Of a stretch of DNA of 64,000 bases, positions 60,301 through 64,000 are shown one piece after another. The notes under the pieces were generated by a model. That model ran no database searches. It was not told where the DNA came from and saw only the letters and a list, made by a program, of their open reading frames with translations. Each line of letters starts with the position of its first letter. Positions within the stretch are counted from its first letter, which is position 1. The DNA is taken from NCBI RefSeq assembly GCF_900105205.1, contig NZ_FNSQ01000005.1, forward strand, positions 1,860,001 through 1,924,000, written 5' to 3'. This DNA is from Microbacterium hydrocarbonoxydans. GTDB lineage: Bacteria; Actinomycetota; Actinomycetes; Actinomycetales; Microbacteriaceae. Position numbers and translations under genes: made by a program.

Positions 60301-63300
60301 ACGATCAGCGAAGCCGCCGCAGTCTCCGTGCCGATCGACCCTGCAGCGTCCGTGACGGTCTCGAAGACGGGAACCGTGGTCGGCGACGGTGTGGACGACG
60401 GCGAGGTCGGCGACGACATCCGCTTCGAGTTCGTGATCGCGAACACCGGGAACGTCACGCTGACCGATGTCGAACTCGCCGACAGCATCCCCGGCCTCGT
60501 CCCGACCGTCACCTGGCCAGACCCCGCGGCGCCCGGCGTTCTCGCCCCCGGTGCCACCGCGACGGCGGTCGCGCTGTATGACATCACTCAAGCCGATGTG
60601 AACGCCGGGTCGGTGACGAACGCCGTGACCGTGACCGGGACCCCGCCGTCGGGCGCAGATGTGCAGGCCTCGGACGACGTCGAGGTCGCCACCGGTGCCC
60701 AGCGCTCCGAGCTGCGGCTCGCGAAGTCGGGCACGACCGTCGCGGGAGAGGCTGGCGTGGGCGACGTCATCACCTACTCCTTCGTGCTCAGCAACACCGG
60801 GAACGTGACGGTCGACGACATCGTCATCACCGACCCGCTCGCAGGGCTGTCCGCGATCGTCGCCGACTGGCCAGGAGCCACCGGCGTGCTCGATCCCGGC
60901 GAGCGCGTCACTGCGACTGCGACCCTGCAGATCACCCAGGCGCACGTCGATGCAGGCCGCGTGCTCAACACGGCGACGGCGTCCGGATCGGCGCCCGATG
61001 GGGACGTCACCGCGTCCTCGCCCGAGAGCACCGTGCGGGTCGAGGCCGCCGCGCCGTCGATCGCCGTGACGAACCAGGGCACCCTTCCTCCGGGGTCTGT
61101 CGCCGGTTCGACCGTGACGTGGACGTACTCGCTGCAGAACACGGGCAACGTGACGCTCACCGGCGCCGCGCTGTCGGACGCGCTCCCGGGGACCACCGCA
61201 CCGGTGTACCAGTGGAACGGGACGGCAGGTGTGCTGGCACCGGGCGCGACTGTCACAGCGACCGCGACGACCGTGCTCACCCAGGCCGACGTCGACGCAG
61301 GGTCGATCGTCAGCGTCGTGACCGGACGCGGCACGGCGCCGTCGGGCGCGGTCGTGTCGGCTGCCGCGCCCGCGACCGTTCCGATCGACTCGACCGCGGG
61401 CTTGACGCTGGTGAAGACCGCCTCGCGAGAGGACGATCTCGCGGTCGGCGACGTCGTCACGTTCACCTTCGCCGTCACGAACTCCGGTACGGCCACGATC
61501 GACGCGATCGCGCTGAGTGACCCGCTCCCTGGGCTCTCGGCGATCTCGTTCGGTGCATGGCCGGGTTCGCCGGGCGTGCTGGCTCCCGGCGGCACAGTCA
61601 CCGCGACGGCTTCGTACACGATCACCCAGGCCGACGTCGACCGCGGTGGTGTGAGCAACACGGCGACGGCGACGGGACTCACCCCGGCCGATGCCGCCGT
61701 GTCCGACTCCGACGCCGTCGAGCTGACCACTCAGACGCGCGCACCGGCCCTGGAGCTGGTGAAGGACGACGCGCTGACCGGCGACGGTACGCTCGGCGAC
61801 TCGATCGAGTACACCTTCACGGTGCGCAACGCCGGCAACACCACGATCACGGACGTCGCCGTGGATGACGAGCTGGAGGGCATCTCGGGTCTCGCCTTCG
61901 GAGCGTGGCCGCGCGGTCAGACCGGCGTCCTCGCTCCCGGTGACGTCGCCACGGCGACCGCGCGCTACACGGTCGTGCAGCGCGACGTCGACGCCGGCGA
62001 GGTCGTGAACACTGCCGTCGCGACGGGCACAGCTCCGGCCGACGTCGATGTCGCGTCGAGCGACGCCGAGGTGACGACGGAGCTCGCGCCGGCGACTCCA
62101 GATCTCACCGCGACGAAGCGAGGTGCACTGGCCGCCGGTGCGACCGGCCGCGCCGGGGACATCGCCGAGTTCCGCTTCTCGGTCGTCAACACCGGCGACG
62201 TGACCATCAGCGAAGTGACGTTCGACGACGCTCTCGCCGGCCTGAGCCCCCTGGCGATCACCTGGCCGGATGCGGCGGCACCCGGCATCCTCGCCCCCGG
62301 GGCCGAAGCGACGGCGACGGCCAGCTATACCCTGACGCAGGCGGATGTCGACGCCGGATCCGTCGCGAACGCCGTCACCGTCACCGGCACGCCGGTCCGC
62401 GGCGCCCTCGACCCCGCGACCGCGGTCGCCACCATCGGCATCACCCCGGGAGCCGCGTTGTCTGCGGTGAAGTCGGGGGTGTTGGCTGCGGGTGGTGTGG
62501 GTGTGGTGGGTGACACGGTGGAGTATGTGGTGGTGGTGACGAACACGGGGAATGTGACGGTCACTGGTGGGGTGTTGGTGGATCCGATGGTGGGTCTGTA
62601 TGACGTGTCGATCGTGTGGCCGGATGCGGGTGTTCCTGGTCGTGTGGGTGTGGGGGAGCAGGCGGTGGGTCGGGGGAAGTATGACCTGACTCAGGCGGAT
62701 GTGGATCGTGGGTTCGTGGAGAACACGGCGTCGGTGGCGGCGTCGGCGCCTGGTGGGGTGCGGGTGTCTGCGGATACGAATACGGTGCGGGTGAATACGG
62801 TGTTGCCGGCTGCGGGGTTGGCGGTGTCGAAGTCGGGTGTGTTGGTCGGTGGTGGTGGTGTCGGTGATGTGGTGTCGTATGAGTTCGGGGTGACGAATAC
62901 GGGCAATGTGACGGTGGGCGATGTGGTGCTCTCTGATGCGTTGCCGGGTGTGGTGTTGTCGGGTGTGGTGTGGCCGGATGCGGGTGCGCCGGGTGTGATC
63001 GCTCCGGGGGAGACGGCGACGGCGTCGGGTGAGTATGTGTTGTCGCAGGCGGATGTGGATGCGGGTCGGGTGGTGAACTCGGCGTCGGCGTCTGGTGTGG
63101 CGGTGCGGGGTGGGCCGGTGTCTGCGGTGTCGGCGGAGAGTGTGGTGGTGACGGACGCGGCGGCGCCGGTGGTGTCGGTGGTGAATTCGGGGGTGTTGGC
63201 TCCGGGTGCTGCGGGTCGTGCGGGTGATGTGGTGACGTTCACGTATGTGTTGACCAACGAGGGCAATGTGTCGTTGTCGGGTGTGGTGTTGGCGGATGCG

Positions 63301-64000
63301 TTGGGTGGGGTGTCTGCGCCGTCGTATGTGTGGGAGGGTGCGGCGGGTGTGTTGGTGCCTGGGCAGTCGGTCACGGCGACGGCGTCGTATGTGCTGACGC
63401 AGGCGGATGTGGATGCGGGTGGGGTGACCAGTGTGGTCACCGGTACCGGCACACCACCCACCGGCGCACCGGTGTCGGCGGCGGCCCCAGCGACCGTGGC
63501 GATCACCGCCGCGCCAGAGCTCATCGTGACGAAGGACGACGCGGCCACCGGCGGTGCCGTGGGCGACAGCGTCGAGTACTCCTTCACGATCGAGAACCGC
63601 GGGAACGTGAGTCTGTCCGGCGTGGTGCTGAGCGACACCCTCGCGGGCCTGAGTACCCCGTCGGTCTCCTGGCCGGGAACGACCGGTGTCCTCACGCCCG
63701 GACAGATCGCCACGGCGACCGCGACCTACACCATCACGCAGGCGGACGTCGATGAGGGTCGCATCGAGAACACGGCGACCGCGAGGGCGACGATCCCGGG
63801 CGGCACCGGCATCCAGGCCTCTTCCGACACCGTCGTCACCGAGCTCGACGAGGCGGCACCCGCCGTCGTCACCACGAAGTCCGCGCGCCTCGCAGACGGC
63901 GCGAGCGGAGCGGTCGGCGACGCGATCGAGTACACGGTCACGGTGCGCAACTCCGGCAACGTCACCCTGTCGGACGTGGGTATCGTCGACGACCTCGAGA
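57325..64000 (+). CDS. Giant secreted repeat protein, continuation after the frameshift, open at the window end
   Basis: Reading from GGT at 57325, the frame is uninterrupted to the last base, adding about 2,225 residues. It finishes module 11 (GLSSPVITWPGSPNSLAPGQT...) and carries modules 12-29 whole plus the start of 30. No start codon is expected here; it is the same gene as the preceding segment. The full protein exceeds 3,900 residues so far, and the C-terminus, where a cell-wall anchor would be expected, is outside the window. Modules after about 19 become more acidic and diverse (QTRAPALELVKDDALTGDGTLGDSIEYTF) than the early ones. Confidence 0.82.
62455..63435 (+). other. Codon-use island inside the repeat array
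   Basis: Modules 26, 27 and most of 28 are written with GTG, GGT, TTG, GCG, TCG and GAT codons, giving a G/T-rich plus strand. The flanking modules use GTC, GGC, CTC, GCC and GAC. The change at both ends is abrupt, within one or two codons, while the reading frame and the module pattern continue unbroken. Confidence 0.75.

Larger units (their letters stand above)
53371..64000 (+). repeat. Tandem array of about 30 protein-coding modules
   Basis: Module 0 (53371 to ~53691) is a divergent form with a Cys pair (QTNC...FTC). Modules 1 to 29 follow at about 350 bases each to ~63846, and module 30 is cut by the edge. Adjacent modules share their framework motifs (NTGNVTLT, WPG, LAPGQ, QADVDAG) but differ elsewhere. 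They are old duplicates rather than recent copies, apart from local near-identical stretches such as the repeated SALTYSWPGTAGTL in modules 3, 4 and 8. Confidence 0.85.

Noticed and set aside
57898..60945. A 1,015-codon open frame on the minus strand across the repeat array, and similar ones nearby
   Set aside because: It is the complement of the GC-rich modules, has no recognisable domain, and reflects third-position GC bias of the plus-strand gene.
53371..64000. Possible CRISPR array, because of the many regular repeats
   Set aside because: The repeat unit is about 350 bases, coding and in frame, with variable sequence; it has no short identical repeats with unique spacers.

Overview
This 64 kb window is high-GC DNA from an actinobacterium, most likely Microbacterium or a close relative in Microbacteriaceae (inference from gene content). 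Supporting features are the septation gene sepH, the actinobacterial families DUF3000, DUF3093, DUF3710, DUF3159, DUF4193 and DUF7455, a sigA with a lysine/alanine-rich N-terminal extension, many GTG starts, and start codons that follow a TANNNT box by only 6-7 bases, as in leaderless transcripts.

Layout. 1-3580 (minus): TCA-cycle and peptidase genes pepA-lpd-sucB; pepA is frameshifted and sucB runs off the left edge. 3686-6719: a PAC2 protein, the principal sigma factor sigA and a coupled F420-ligase-like gene. 6795-9635: an ATP-grasp ligase divergent from a two-gene alanine racemase pair in which the catalytic lysine and tyrosine appear to lie in different proteins. 9702-19912: the two type II topoisomerase genes parE and parC enclose a glycosyltransferase and a four-gene condensation cluster (dehydrogenase/epimerase, metallo-beta-lactamase-fold hydrolase, adenylate-forming enzyme, ketoacyl synthase III-like enzyme) that resembles the ole logic. 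19966-30097: a phosphatase, sepH, dut and neighbours, aconitase behind a perfect palindrome and a foldable leader, and dxs. 30138-38537: two TetR regulators with visible operators, an SPFH protein and a glycerol-lipid cluster (glpD, alkyl-DHAP-synthase-like oxidase, diacylglycerol kinase, GMC oxidoreductase). 38586-50584: fatty acid beta-oxidation fadBA, RNase D, sulfur-transfer genes, zapE, an ammonium transporter with a GlnR-like site, an orphan MazF-like toxin and small membrane proteins. 50674-51900: a GIY-YIG protein and four tRNA genes. 52172-64000: a giant secreted protein of about 30 tandem modules of 115-118 residues, still open at the right edge.

Most of the window is housekeeping and central metabolism with small operons joined by 1-8 bp overlaps. 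The less ordinary parts are the split racemase pair, the ole-like cluster, the glycerol-lipid locus with its TetR operator, the aconitase leader, and the giant repeat protein, which contains a three-module block with abruptly different codon use. Four single-base losses in G/C runs break pepA, the hydrolase gene (twice) and the giant gene. Their uniform character suggests assembly errors rather than four independent pseudogenes.
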